A stretch of 64,000 nt of DNA from contig NZ_CP102592.1 in the NCBI RefSeq assembly GCF_025666195.1, forward strand, positions 3,658,001 through 3,722,000, written 5' to 3'. This document shows, piece by piece, positions 45,054 to 51,156 of this stretch. The translations under genes were made by a program, and so were the position numbers. The notes below the pieces were generated by a model. The model saw only the letters and a program-made list of their open reading frames with translations. It made no database searches and was not told the origin of the DNA. How positions within the stretch are numbered: position 1 is the stretch's first letter; each line of letters opens with the position of its first letter. The DNA is from Xanthomonas sp. CFBP 8443 (GTDB lineage Bacteria; Pseudomonadota; Gammaproteobacteria; Xanthomonadales; Xanthomonadaceae).

Positions 45054-45107
45054 CAATTCATTCAAGCCGAACTCGCTTCGCGGGTCGGCTTAACTCAGGC
45101 GTTAGCC
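45048..45107 (+). repeat. attC recombination site
   Basis: It starts with the core CCTAACAATTCATTCAAGCC, has the palindromic arms AAGCCGA/TCGGCTT around a short CGCTTCGCG centre, and ends with core GTTAGCC. This is the organisation of integron attC sites of the xanthomonad type. Confidence 0.88.
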
Positions 45108-45147
45108 CCCGTTTCCAGTTTCATTGCACCCAACCAAGGAGCTTCAA

Positions 45148-45312
45148 ATGGCGAATGACATTGTTCCGGGATCCATCGTGTCGCTTAAGAGTGGCGGCCC
45201 CAAGATGACCGTTGCTTGGGTGGAAGAAGGTGACGCCTACTGCGAGTGGTTTGATGCAAAGGGCGAGCCACGCGGTCAGCGGTACGCTCTTGTCGTGCTT
45301 GAGCGTGTCTGA
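45148..45312 (+). CDS. YodC-like (DUF2158) protein in cassette
   Basis: The product is 54 aa. The ATG has CAAGGAGC upstream. The sequence starts NDIVPGSIVSLKSGGPKMTV and contains CEWFDAKGEPRGQRYA, the compact beta-barrel pattern of the YodC/DUF2158 family, which is common in integron cassettes. Function is unknown. It occupies one complete cassette between attC sites at 45048 and 45320. Confidence 0.78.
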   Translation: MANDIVPGSIVSLKSGGPKMTVAWVEEGDAYCEWFDAKGEPRGQRYALVVLERV

Positions 45313-45319
45313 GTCCGGG

Positions 45320-45379
45320 CGCTAACAATTCGTCCAAGCCGACGCCGCTTCGCGACGCGGCTTAACTTGGGTGTTAGGC
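45320..45379 (+). repeat. attC recombination site
   Basis: It starts GCTAACAATTCGTCCAAGCC, has arms AGCCGACGCCG/CGACGCGGCTT around GCTTCGC, and ends with core GTTAGGC at 45373-45379. It is a close relative of the sites at 45048 and 50970. Confidence 0.9.
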
Positions 45380-45428
45380 CTTATCAGGGAAACTCTAGTA
45401 ACCTCGATTACGAGAATTGCACGCCAGA

Positions 45429-45572
45429 AACGGGATCAGGTTGACTTCCTAAGTGAACCTGACAAGTTACAGAATCCAAGCCAAAACCCAGTGCTTCGCA
45501 GGCATTAAGCCCGCATACCGCCCGCGCAAATCATCCAACTCAACCGATAAATAAGTGAACCTGACCCCGTTA
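45429..45572. repeat. TCAGGTTGACTTCCTAAGTG element and related half-copy
   Basis: TCAGGTTGACTT and AAGTGAACCTGA (45436-45462) form an inverted repeat with one mismatch. A second half, AAGTGAACCTGACCCCGTTA, lies at 45553-45572. Better-preserved copies occur at 46968-47007 and a half-copy at 46299-46315. The elements look like a small REP-like or MITE-like repeat that has spread among the cassettes. Confidence 0.7.
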
Positions 45573-45752
45573 GTCGGTGAATCGATTGAGGTGGAGGCCG
45601 AGACCTTCGTTCCTTTGGTCATCGATGAAGTGTTCGGTGCACGCTTTAACCAGCTTCGCCTTGTTGATGAACCTACAGACATTCCAAAGCACATTTTTCC
45701 CCTCAGTAAAGCCTTCACGATTGTTACTCCGGAGCCTCCCGGCGATGACTAA
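45555..45752 (+). CDS. Possible truncated cassette protein
   Basis: The product would be 65 aa starting at a GTG inside the repeat. The translated C-terminal part (GARFNQLRLVDEPTDIPKHI) looks protein-like, but the N-terminal codons come from the AAGTGAACCTGACCCC repeat. The repeat has probably replaced the original 5' end. No family is recognised, and it may not be expressed. Confidence 0.35.
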   Translation: MNLTPLVGESIEVEAETFVPLVIDEVFGARFNQLRLVDEPTDIPKHIFPLSKAFTIVTPEPPGDD

Positions 45753-45861
45753 TCCTTGCTTCAAGCGCCCCTAGGGCAGTCCGCTTAAGTCATCAGAATA
45801 AATTTTTTCTGCCATCAGGATTTTGAGCCGCCTGGCGCCAAGCCATCGGAGCAACAGCACA

Positions 45862-45969
45862 ATGAATAACCAAGCAATATTGGCTTGCATGCGAGAGATG
45901 GACAAGCACCCACTTCAAGCAGACCCACCTATAGCAACCAGCCTAAGTCAAACGTTAGGCACCAATTAG
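45862..45969 (+). repeat. Degenerate attC with a small overlapping open frame
   Basis: CACTTCAAGCAGACC...AGCCTAAGTCAAACGTTAGGC (about 45909-45960) ends in a perfect GTTAGGC core but has a poorly paired stem. A 35-codon frame starting at ATG 45862 (MNNQAILACMREMDKHP), with GGAG upstream, reads into it; I cannot say whether it is a gene. Nothing else is seen in 45753-45861. Confidence 0.45.
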
Positions 45970-46011
45970 ACGCCAAGTGATATCTTCACCATCCCCATCA
46001 AAGGATATTCC

Positions 46012-46275
46012 ATGAAACTTATTATTTTTCTCACAACCCTTATAATATCCATCCCGGCATTTGCAGACGACCAAGCAAACCTAATTCAAGCCCAAGAGGA
46101 AATTCAAGCTGAATTCGATGAAATGACGTGTTCGGAACTTAAACAAGACCTTCCTAAGCTATCTGAAAGCCTTGATGCATTAAGGTTCATCAACCAGGGC
46201 GCTGTTGAATTTGAAATTGCGATATACACATTAAAGAAGACAATTGAAAAGTCGAGGCTCTGCATTCAAAACTGA
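46012..46275 (+). CDS. Small exported cassette protein
   Basis: The product is 87 aa. The N-terminus MKLIIFLTTLIISIPAFA is a clear signal peptide, giving a mature periplasmic protein of about 69 residues. That part is helical and charged, with two cysteines (TCSELKQ and SRLCIQN) that could form a disulphide. The codons are AT-rich compared with the chromosome, a sign of transfer. No family is recognised. The cassette is bounded by cores at 45954 and 46350. Confidence 0.6.
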   Translation: MKLIIFLTTLIISIPAFADDQANLIQAQEEIQAEFDEMTCSELKQDLPKLSESLDALRFINQGAVEFEIAIYTLKKTIEKSRLCIQN

Positions 46276-46298
46276 GAAGATCAGCAAAAAGTATGCGA

Positions 46299-46356
46299 AA
46301 ACGAGGTCAGGTTGATTCGCCCCGATTTCTGAGCCACCCCCGATTGGACGTTAGGT
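46299..46356 (+). repeat. Degenerate attC core with repeat half-copy
   Basis: A half-copy of the AGGTCAGGTTGA repeat (46302-46313) is followed by a core GTTAGGT at 46350-46356, directly ahead of the next gene. The left core and stem are not convincing. Confidence 0.4.
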
Positions 46357-46360
46357 ACGT

Positions 46361-46963
46361 ATGAAGCGACCTCCATACTCCATTACCGAGTTTGATGACA
46401 CACACAAGCGCGAGCTTGAGGAATGGCTGTTGCTTGATCACCGGCTCAGAGAAGTGGATCAGGCACTTAAGCTAGTTCACAGCTCTCTCGGGCGTGCTCG
46501 CAATTCCAGGGTGGCACGGATTGGAAGCACCACTTCTACGCGAAGCAATTACTGTTTTGCGGTAATTACATATATGCGCTGTTTCTCACCGGGGCGCTAT
46601 CGCCGCCTTCGCATTGAGTCAATTTCCGACTTAACTCCCACCAACCTAGAGACCCATGCCGGCATAAGGACGATCCGCAATACGTTCTTTGCCCACGCCG
46701 TGGCCGATGAAGAGGGCGAACACATTTACCTACATGCTCCAATTGGGGGCTCAATTAACGGCTTTGCGACCATTTCAGTTGTTCTCTTATGCGACTCCAA
46801 ACAAACCGTTCGAAATTTCATGAATCTAGTAGCAAAGGTACGCAAGTTCGTGCTATCTCGTGTAGAAGAGGTGGGAGATAAGATTGCCACGCGTTTCTTT
46901 GGGCCTGGTGCTTCTTGGAAAGAGCTCTCAACAGTCGCCAGCCGTTATGGGCAACGCCCCTAG
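46361..46963 (+). CDS. Cassette protein with HEPN-like RNxxFAH motif
   Basis: The product is 200 aa, starting MKRPPYSITEFDDTHKRELE four bases after an attC core. It is mainly helical. Near residue 105 it contains IRTIRNTFFAHAV, which fits the R-X5-H signature of HEPN ribonucleases in defence and toxin systems; the N after R is also typical. No nucleotidyltransferase or antitoxin partner is adjacent. The assignment rests on a short motif and overall helical character, so it is tentative. If correct, it is a cassette-borne RNase of abortive or toxin type. Confidence 0.5.
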   Translation: MKRPPYSITEFDDTHKRELEEWLLLDHRLREVDQALKLVHSSLGRARNSRVARIGSTTSTRSNYCFAVITYMRCFSPGRYRRLRIESISDLTPTNLETHAGIRTIRNTFFAHAVADEEGEHIYLHAPIGGSINGFATISVVLLCDSKQTVRNFMNLVAKVRKFVLSRVEEVGDKIATRFFGPGASWKELSTVASRYGQRP

Positions 46964-46967
46964 CAGA

Positions 46968-47007
46968 AACGGGGTCAGGTTGACTTCCTAAGTGAACCTG
47001 ACCCGTT
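46968..47007. repeat. Complete copy of the AACGGGGTCAGGTTGACTT element
   Basis: AACGGGGTCAGGTTGACTT, then CCT, then AAGTGAACCTGACCCGTT form a 40-base imperfect palindrome immediately after the HEPN-like gene. It is the best-preserved copy of the repeat that also occurs at 45429-45572 and 46299. Confidence 0.85.
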
Positions 47008-47081
47008 ACACGTAGGATACCGCGAACGTGATCAGAACCACTAACCACTGACGCTGGGCTGATATTTTCTTGACTCAATCA

Positions 47082-47139
47082 CTTAACAATACATGCGAGC
47101 AGACCCGCTTCGCGGCGCGGCTTAATTAAGAAGTTAGAA
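47082..47139 (+). repeat. attC recombination site
   Basis: The left core is CTTAACAATACATGCGAGCA, the centre CCGCTTCGCGGCGCGGCTTA forms the stem, and the right core is GTTAGAA at 47133-47139. The arms are less well matched than in the sites at 45320 and 50970. Confidence 0.8.
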
Positions 47140-47160
47140 TCAAGGAAGGGATGGGAGCTT

Positions 47161-47574
47161 ATGGCGATCTTTGGAATAGGCGCTTACTACGACGAGGATG
47201 TAAGCGATTCGTTCATTTCAGGCAATATTGCGGGACCTGGCTGGGACTGCACCAAAGCTCCTGAGTTACATCAGTTCATCCGATCACTTAAAGTTGGCGA
47301 TATAGTTTATCTGAAGTCATTCTCACCAACCAGTCCTGATATCTTTGTTAAAGCGATTGGCGTTGTCGCGGATGAGATAATTATAACTAACAGCCCGCTG
47401 GTCGCTACTGGTCGCAACATCAAGTGGCTAGTCACCGAGCAATTTCGCATCCCAAAGCCAAAAGAAAAGAACAACGTTCGCTTCAATACAATGTATGAGG
47501 AATTCCACCCAAGCGTTCAATCTTCAATTCTGGGAAGGCTGTTTAATAACCAGCCAACAAAGCAGCCAGAGTAA
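47161..47574 (+). CDS. Cassette-encoded hypothetical protein, PUA-like
   Basis: The product is 137 aa, starting MAIFGIGAYYDEDVSDSFIS, with GGGAG 5 bp upstream. The middle contains IRSLKVGDIVYLKSFSPTSP followed by AIGVVADE, a layout seen in EVE/PUA-like barrels, but I do not recognise a family with certainty. It is soluble, with no signal peptide. The conserved WDCTKAPEL and KWLVTEQFRIP segments would be useful for searching. It forms a full cassette after the attC at 47082. Confidence 0.55.
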   Translation: MAIFGIGAYYDEDVSDSFISGNIAGPGWDCTKAPELHQFIRSLKVGDIVYLKSFSPTSPDIFVKAIGVVADEIIITNSPLVATGRNIKWLVTEQFRIPKPKEKNNVRFNTMYEEFHPSVQSSILGRLFNNQPTKQPE

Positions 47575-47650
47575 GCATCCACTTCAAGCACATATTTCCT
47601 CCGCACCCTTTGTTGAGTTGGATTAATTTAGGCGTTGACCCGCCATAGGG
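47575..47650 (+). repeat. Degenerate attC-like spacer
   Basis: CACTTCAAGCACATATTTCC and TTAATTTAGGCGTTGACCC keep the general order of an attC with a poor GTTGACC core. A similar TTTCAAGCACATATTCCTC word recurs at 52490. Confidence 0.35.
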
Positions 47651-47655
47651 AACTC

Positions 47656-48366
47656 ATGTCATTTATTCGTGCTGACGTCTACAAAGCAATCACCGACAAC
47701 AACCTCAATGACGTAGTTTTTCAAGATCCATTTAGTGATGAGGCGCGCAAGGCGAAGAGGAACCTAGTCGCAGCGAGCTTTGGAGCACTTCTTATCGCTG
47801 CACTCGACCTGCAGGTGAACGGATTTCTGGGCCTTCAAACTGTTACCGGTTCAACACTTGGCGTCGTAATAACGAAGGGCCTTGCCTGTGTCGTTGTTTT
47901 GTACTTTCTCGCTGGATTCGTTCTTTATGCATCTGTTGACTACGCTGCCTGGAAATTCAAACGCGAGCGGTTCTTGGTTGCGCCATACCTGGAACTCGTC
48001 AAGATGCTTGAAGCACACGTGAATTCCACCGGCGAGCAAGTCACCAACGCCACGAGTAGGTTGGGCAGTATAGTGATCGAGAGCGACATGCAGTCGCAGG
48101 TTGCTTTCCAAGAAGCAATTAAAAATACGAAGGGTCAGCTCGCGTCCATTCAGGAGCATACTTCTCAGCTCCACGAAGAGATGCGCCCTTTGATTGGACA
48201 TTGGCGCTTAACGGTAGCAAAGGCTAGTCGTCTCTCTTGGCGATTGAGGGCACGCTTTCTCAGTCTTTGGTTGCTCGACATGCTCTTTCCACTGGCACTA
48301 TCTGCTCTGGCCATGTGGAAGTCGCATGAAGGGCTACCTCTCATCTTTGAGCGGATCGCGGGCTAA
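47656..48366 (+). CDS. Cassette-encoded membrane protein with coiled coil
   Basis: The product is 236 aa from the ATG at 47656, with AGGGA upstream. Two transmembrane segments lie near residues 37-55 and 70-95 (GLACVVVLYFLAGFVLYASV). A predicted helical, coiled-coil-like region follows (QEAIKNTKGQLASIQEHTSQ) and a third hydrophobic segment lies near residues 205-225 (LWLLDMLFPLALSALAMW). No family is recognised. Membrane plus coiled-coil architecture is common in phage-defence and envelope proteins, but no function can be given. Confidence 0.55.
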   Translation: MSFIRADVYKAITDNNLNDVVFQDPFSDEARKAKRNLVAASFGALLIAALDLQVNGFLGLQTVTGSTLGVVITKGLACVVVLYFLAGFVLYASVDYAAWKFKRERFLVAPYLELVKMLEAHVNSTGEQVTNATSRLGSIVIESDMQSQVAFQEAIKNTKGQLASIQEHTSQLHEEMRPLIGHWRLTVAKASRLSWRLRARFLSLWLLDMLFPLALSALAMWKSHEGLPLIFERIAG

Positions 48367-48410
48367 CCCGACGTGCCTACGGCACGCGGCGCACCTCAGA
48401 CATTAACGCG
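48363..48410 (+). repeat. Degenerate attC-like site
   Basis: GGCTAACCCGACGTGCCTAC opens with a left-core-like GCTAACC, a short stem GTGCCTACGGCAC follows, and the right end is CATTAACGC rather than GTTRRRY. It separates two coding cassettes. Confidence 0.45.
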
Positions 48411-48436
48411 CAGAAACAAACGGAACAGAGATTATA

Positions 48437-49381
48437 ATGCCTTACGAACTGGACAACCGGCTGGTGATTGGCGTGGCATCGAGTGCGGTCTTTGACCTAG
48501 GGGACTCTGACACCGTTTTTAAGAGCCACGGAGAAGAGGAATACCGCAGGTTTCAAGAGAAGAATCTCAACGTCGCTTTGCCGAAGGGCATCGCCTTCCC
48601 TTTTATCAAACGGCTGCTTTCGATCAATGACTTGAGTCCCGACCAAGCAGACCCCTTTGTAGAGGTAGTGCTACTGTCTCGCAACGATCCGGACACCGGA
48701 CTCCGCGTCATGAAAACCATTGAGCACTACGGGCTCGGCATGACACGGGCCATTTTTATGCAGGGCCGATCTCCTTACGAATACATTCCCGCACTCAACA
48801 TTGCGCTCTTCCTTTCCGCCAATAAAAATGACGTAGACGCTGCTATCAAAGCGGGACACCCTGCGGGCCAAGTCCTGGATTCGCAGTTCAGCGACGACGA
48901 CGAAGACAAGACGCTTCGTATCGCGTTCGACTTCGATGGTGTCTTGGCCGGCGACGAATCGGAGTCTGTTATGCAGCAATCTGGTCTAACAGAGTTCCAC
49001 GCGCACGAAGTTCGGAACGTCATGCAAGCACACAACCCCGGTCCATTGAAGGAGTTTCTCGTCAGGGTGTCGAAGATTCAGTCAGCGGAGGAAAAGTACA
49101 AGGCGTCTCACCCAGACTATGAGAATCGCATTCGCGTTTCGATTGTCACGGCTCGAAACGCGCCGTCCCATGAGCGCGCCCTAAATACGCTAAAGAAGTG
49201 GGGCGTCATGGCAAACGATGCGTTCTTTCTCGGCGGCATCGAGAAAAGCAAGATTCTTGGGGTACTCAAGCCCCACATATTCTTCGATGATCAGTCTGGC
49301 CATCTAAAATCAGCGAGCGCGGTCGTGCCATCTGTCCATATACCATTCGGCGTCATTAACCAGCCGCGGCTGGCCGAGTAA
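48437..49381 (+). CDS. Cytosolic 5'-nucleotidase (NT5C1-like) in cassette
   Basis: The product is 314 aa. The sequence resembles the bacterial 5'-nucleotidase family related to cytosolic nucleotidase I: LVIGVASSAVFDLGDSDTVF at the N-terminus, VEVVLLSRNDPDTGLRVMKT in the middle and the phosphatase motif RIAFDFDGVLAGDESESV near residue 165. These enzymes dephosphorylate AMP/IMP-like nucleotides. FFDDQSGHLKSAS near the C-terminus matches a metal-binding block. It is the largest cassette gene here. Nucleotidases are increasingly linked to phage defence by nucleotide depletion, but that role is only speculation in this case. Confidence 0.8.
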   Translation: MPYELDNRLVIGVASSAVFDLGDSDTVFKSHGEEEYRRFQEKNLNVALPKGIAFPFIKRLLSINDLSPDQADPFVEVVLLSRNDPDTGLRVMKTIEHYGLGMTRAIFMQGRSPYEYIPALNIALFLSANKNDVDAAIKAGHPAGQVLDSQFSDDDEDKTLRIAFDFDGVLAGDESESVMQQSGLTEFHAHEVRNVMQAHNPGPLKEFLVRVSKIQSAEEKYKASHPDYENRIRVSIVTARNAPSHERALNTLKKWGVMANDAFFLGGIEKSKILGVLKPHIFFDDQSGHLKSASAVVPSVHIPFGVINQPRLAE

Positions 49382-49392
49382 GCAGTATGCGT

Positions 49393-49420
49393 GCTTACAA
49401 TTCGTCTAAGCTGACGTAAA
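49393..49420 (+). repeat. Truncated attC (left half)
   Basis: CTTACAATTCGTCTAAGCTG is the left half of a xanthomonad attC. The right half is missing and the sequence changes character at about 49421, where the SymE leader region begins. Confidence 0.6.
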
Positions 49421-49545
49421 GAGATATCGAGGCCAGCCCCCCTTGAAAACGCGTCTTCGCGTTACAGCCTCGAATCCAGTTGACATTCCTAAAATCCAGT
49501 AGCACCATTCCCTCCAAGGAGCCTAGAAACTCCTCAGAGAGCGGT

Positions 49546-49575
49546 ACCCACCTCCGTCAAACCGGTGGGTTTTTT
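49546..49575 (+). terminator. Terminator-like hairpin upstream of the SymE-type gene
   Basis: ACCCACC (49546-49552) pairs with GGTGGGT (49564-49570) and a run of six T follows. Either it ends transcription from the cassettes or it acts as an attenuator in the leader of the SymE-type gene. Confidence 0.75.
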
Positions 49576-49739
49576 GTGCCTGCAATTCGCAGGGACAAGC
49601 CGACGCGCTGTCTGCGTCGGGAGGGCGGCTAATACAACACCCGCAAGGGGAATACGCCCGCCGGCTCTCTGCGGTTTCTAGCCTCCCGACATCCCGTCGC
49701 CGTTCGGCGCGGGTTCCTGTCTGCCAAGGAGGCTGTGCC
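49576..49739 (+). promoter_or_regulatory. Structured leader of the SymE-type gene
   Basis: This 160-base stretch contains AAGCCGACGCGCTGTCTGCG followed by TCGGG (a hairpin) and other short pairings. It ends with an unusually strong ribosome binding site, CCAAGGAGG, 7 bases before the ATG. In known symE loci an antisense RNA (SymR) is encoded here; I cannot confirm an antisense promoter. Confidence 0.4.
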
Positions 49740-50090
49740 ATGCGTCAACCGTCACCCCGCCCCGCCGCTCCCCGCAAGCGCAAGTCGCACAAGCATCGCC
49801 ACTGCCCACAGTGGACGATCGCCGAATCGGCGCTCATCCCCATGCTGACGCCCGAACAGGTCGCCGCCGCCGAGGCCGCCGATCGTGCCCGCGCATCGCG
49901 CGCACCCCGCCGCCCACGCCCGCCGCAGCAGTGCACCGTCGGCTGCGGCCACTCCGTCAACGGCAAGCGCACGCCGGCGCTGCGCCTGGGCGGCCGCTGG
50001 ATGGAGGAACTGGGCTTCACCATCGGCAGCACGCTGCGCATCACAGTGCGCGATGGCCAATTGGTGGTCACGGCAGCCGGCAAGGATTGA
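49740..50090 (+). CDS. SymE family type I toxin-like protein
   Basis: The product is 116 aa. The C-terminal third (PALRLGGRWMEELGFTIGST, then LRITVRDGQLVVTAAGKD) is the SymE domain with the AbrB/MazE-type fold. The N-terminal part is basic and proline-rich (HCPQWTIAESALIPMLTPEQ). SymE of E. coli is an SOS-induced RNA-cleaving or nucleoid-binding toxin held down by antisense SymR. The gene is more GC-rich than the cassettes around it and may have arrived separately. A strong ribosome binding site AAGGAGG precedes the ATG. Confidence 0.8.
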   Translation: MRQPSPRPAAPRKRKSHKHRHCPQWTIAESALIPMLTPEQVAAAEAADRARASRAPRRPRPPQQCTVGCGHSVNGKRTPALRLGGRWMEELGFTIGSTLRITVRDGQLVVTAAGKD

Positions 50091-50204
50091 ATCGCCCGCC
50101 GCCCGCCGAGGCACCCGTTGTGTGTGGCCACATACCCTCCCAGCATATGCCGCGGCTTTTAGAGAGGCGGCGCCAGGCTACACACGATGCGCTCTGCAAT
50201 CTCT

Positions 50205-50252
50205 AACCCGACCCGCTGGATTCACACCATTTTATCGTCAAATAGTAGGCCC
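50205..50252 (+). repeat. Degenerate copy of the ACACACCATTTT..GTCG element
   Basis: TTCACACCATTTTATCGTCA followed by AATAGTAGGC matches the elements at 44698 and 50577, but the right core has decayed to AGTAGGCCC. It separates the SymE-type gene from the next cassette. Confidence 0.6.
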
Positions 50253-50255
50253 TAA

Positions 50256-50564
50256 ATGGAAGGTCAGTTACCAACCCAGCAAATGCCATTCGTCTGGTGC
50301 GACTTCAATGCCTGTGGCTGGGCGGGCAACGGAGACAGGAGCTACTACGCACTGGATCGGGACAAGCTGGCTGCCATCGATGCCCATGACCGAATGCTGG
50401 TGTTTCTGTACGACACAGACGAGCCTGGCACCATCCTAGGATGTGTCGCTCAACTTCAGCACGTGGCACTTAGCGGTTTCGTCGGGTGGCGTGCTGAGCC
50501 CGTTGCGGGCACCGACTACCGTGGCCCATTCCCCGCTCCTCTCGTGGGTGGATTTGGTGCCTGA
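50256..50564 (+). CDS. Cassette-encoded hypothetical protein
   Basis: The product is 102 aa, starting MEGQLPTQQMPFVWCDFNAC directly after the attC-like element. It has a run of aromatic and acidic residues (SYYALDRDKLAAIDAHDRML, LYDTDEPGTILG) and no signal or membrane segment. The stop TGA lies in the left core of the next attC (GGTGCCTGACAATTCG), as expected for a cassette. No family is recognised. Confidence 0.6.
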   Translation: MEGQLPTQQMPFVWCDFNACGWAGNGDRSYYALDRDKLAAIDAHDRMLVFLYDTDEPGTILGCVAQLQHVALSGFVGWRAEPVAGTDYRGPFPAPLVGGFGA

Positions 50565-50626
50565 CAATTCGTTGAAGTATTACACGCCCGTTTTACACAC
50601 ATTTTTTCGTCGAACAGTAGTTAGGC
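50559..50626 (+). repeat. attC site, hybrid type
   Basis: The left core GCCTGACAATTCGTTGAAG is of the common xanthomonad type. The body ACACGCCCGTTTTACACACA with TTTTTTCGTCGAACAGTA is of the second type seen at 44698, and the right core is a perfect GTTAGGC (50620-50626). Confidence 0.75.
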
Positions 50627-50636
50627 AGAATCGGCA

Positions 50637-50975
50637 ATGACCCAGCAAGCCTGTGAAAAGCTTCTTTCGAACCTCTCGCCTGCAGAGCAAGCCCAATTCC
50701 TTACGCTATTGGGTCACGAACTCACCATCCTTGGACGTTCCTCATACGAGTTCCAAGGCCCTGGCGTCACCAACCCCAGGTTGCTCCGCGACCTCAATGA
50801 GATACAACATCGCGTTCACAGGCAGCTATTCTCTCTGACATCACGTGGCGAGCCGGATTTTGCCCCTGACCTGCTGGCATCTTGGCTGTTTGCGGAGAGC
50901 AAGCCATACCTTCAACCAGGTTTGGCGTTTGCATTCGAGCGGGCAGCTCGGCGCTTTCGGGCTGCTGCTGCCTAA
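50637..50975 (+). CDS. Cassette-encoded hypothetical protein
   Basis: The product is 112 aa, starting MTQQACEKLLSNLSPAEQAQ ten bases after an attC core. It is helical (RLLRDLNEIQHRVHRQLFSL) and soluble, with no family recognised. The stop codon TAA is within the left core of the attC at 50970, so this is a complete cassette. It is the last clear cassette before the minus-strand genes. Confidence 0.6.
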   Translation: MTQQACEKLLSNLSPAEQAQFLTLLGHELTILGRSSYEFQGPGVTNPRLLRDLNEIQHRVHRQLFSLTSRGEPDFAPDLLASWLFAESKPYLQPGLAFAFERAARRFRAAAA

Positions 50976-51028
50976 CAATTCAGTCAAGCCGAACCCGCTT
51001 CGCAGGCCGGCTTAACTCAGGCGCTAGA
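50970..51028 (+). repeat. attC recombination site, last in the array
   Basis: The left core GCCTAACAATTCAGTCAAGC, arms AAGCCGAACCCG/CAGGCCGGCTT around CTTCG, and right core GCTAGAG (one base from GTTAGAG). It marks the right end of the array. Between it and 51156 I see only a fragmentary minus-strand frame that is not supported as a gene. Confidence 0.85.
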
Positions 51029-51156
51029 GGGCATACGGCGGTTCAACGGCTAGGCTGAGATACAACCAGTGTCGATGAACTCTCTTGGGATGGCAGCCCC
51101 CTCGGAGGCCAGGTAGACCAGTGTGCGGCGGATGGGCGCTCTATCTGCAGCCCGCA

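Noticed and set aside
44447..51156. Complete mobile integron with intI
   Set aside because: No frame on either strand encodes a tyrosine recombinase, and no attI site next to an integrase promoter is seen.
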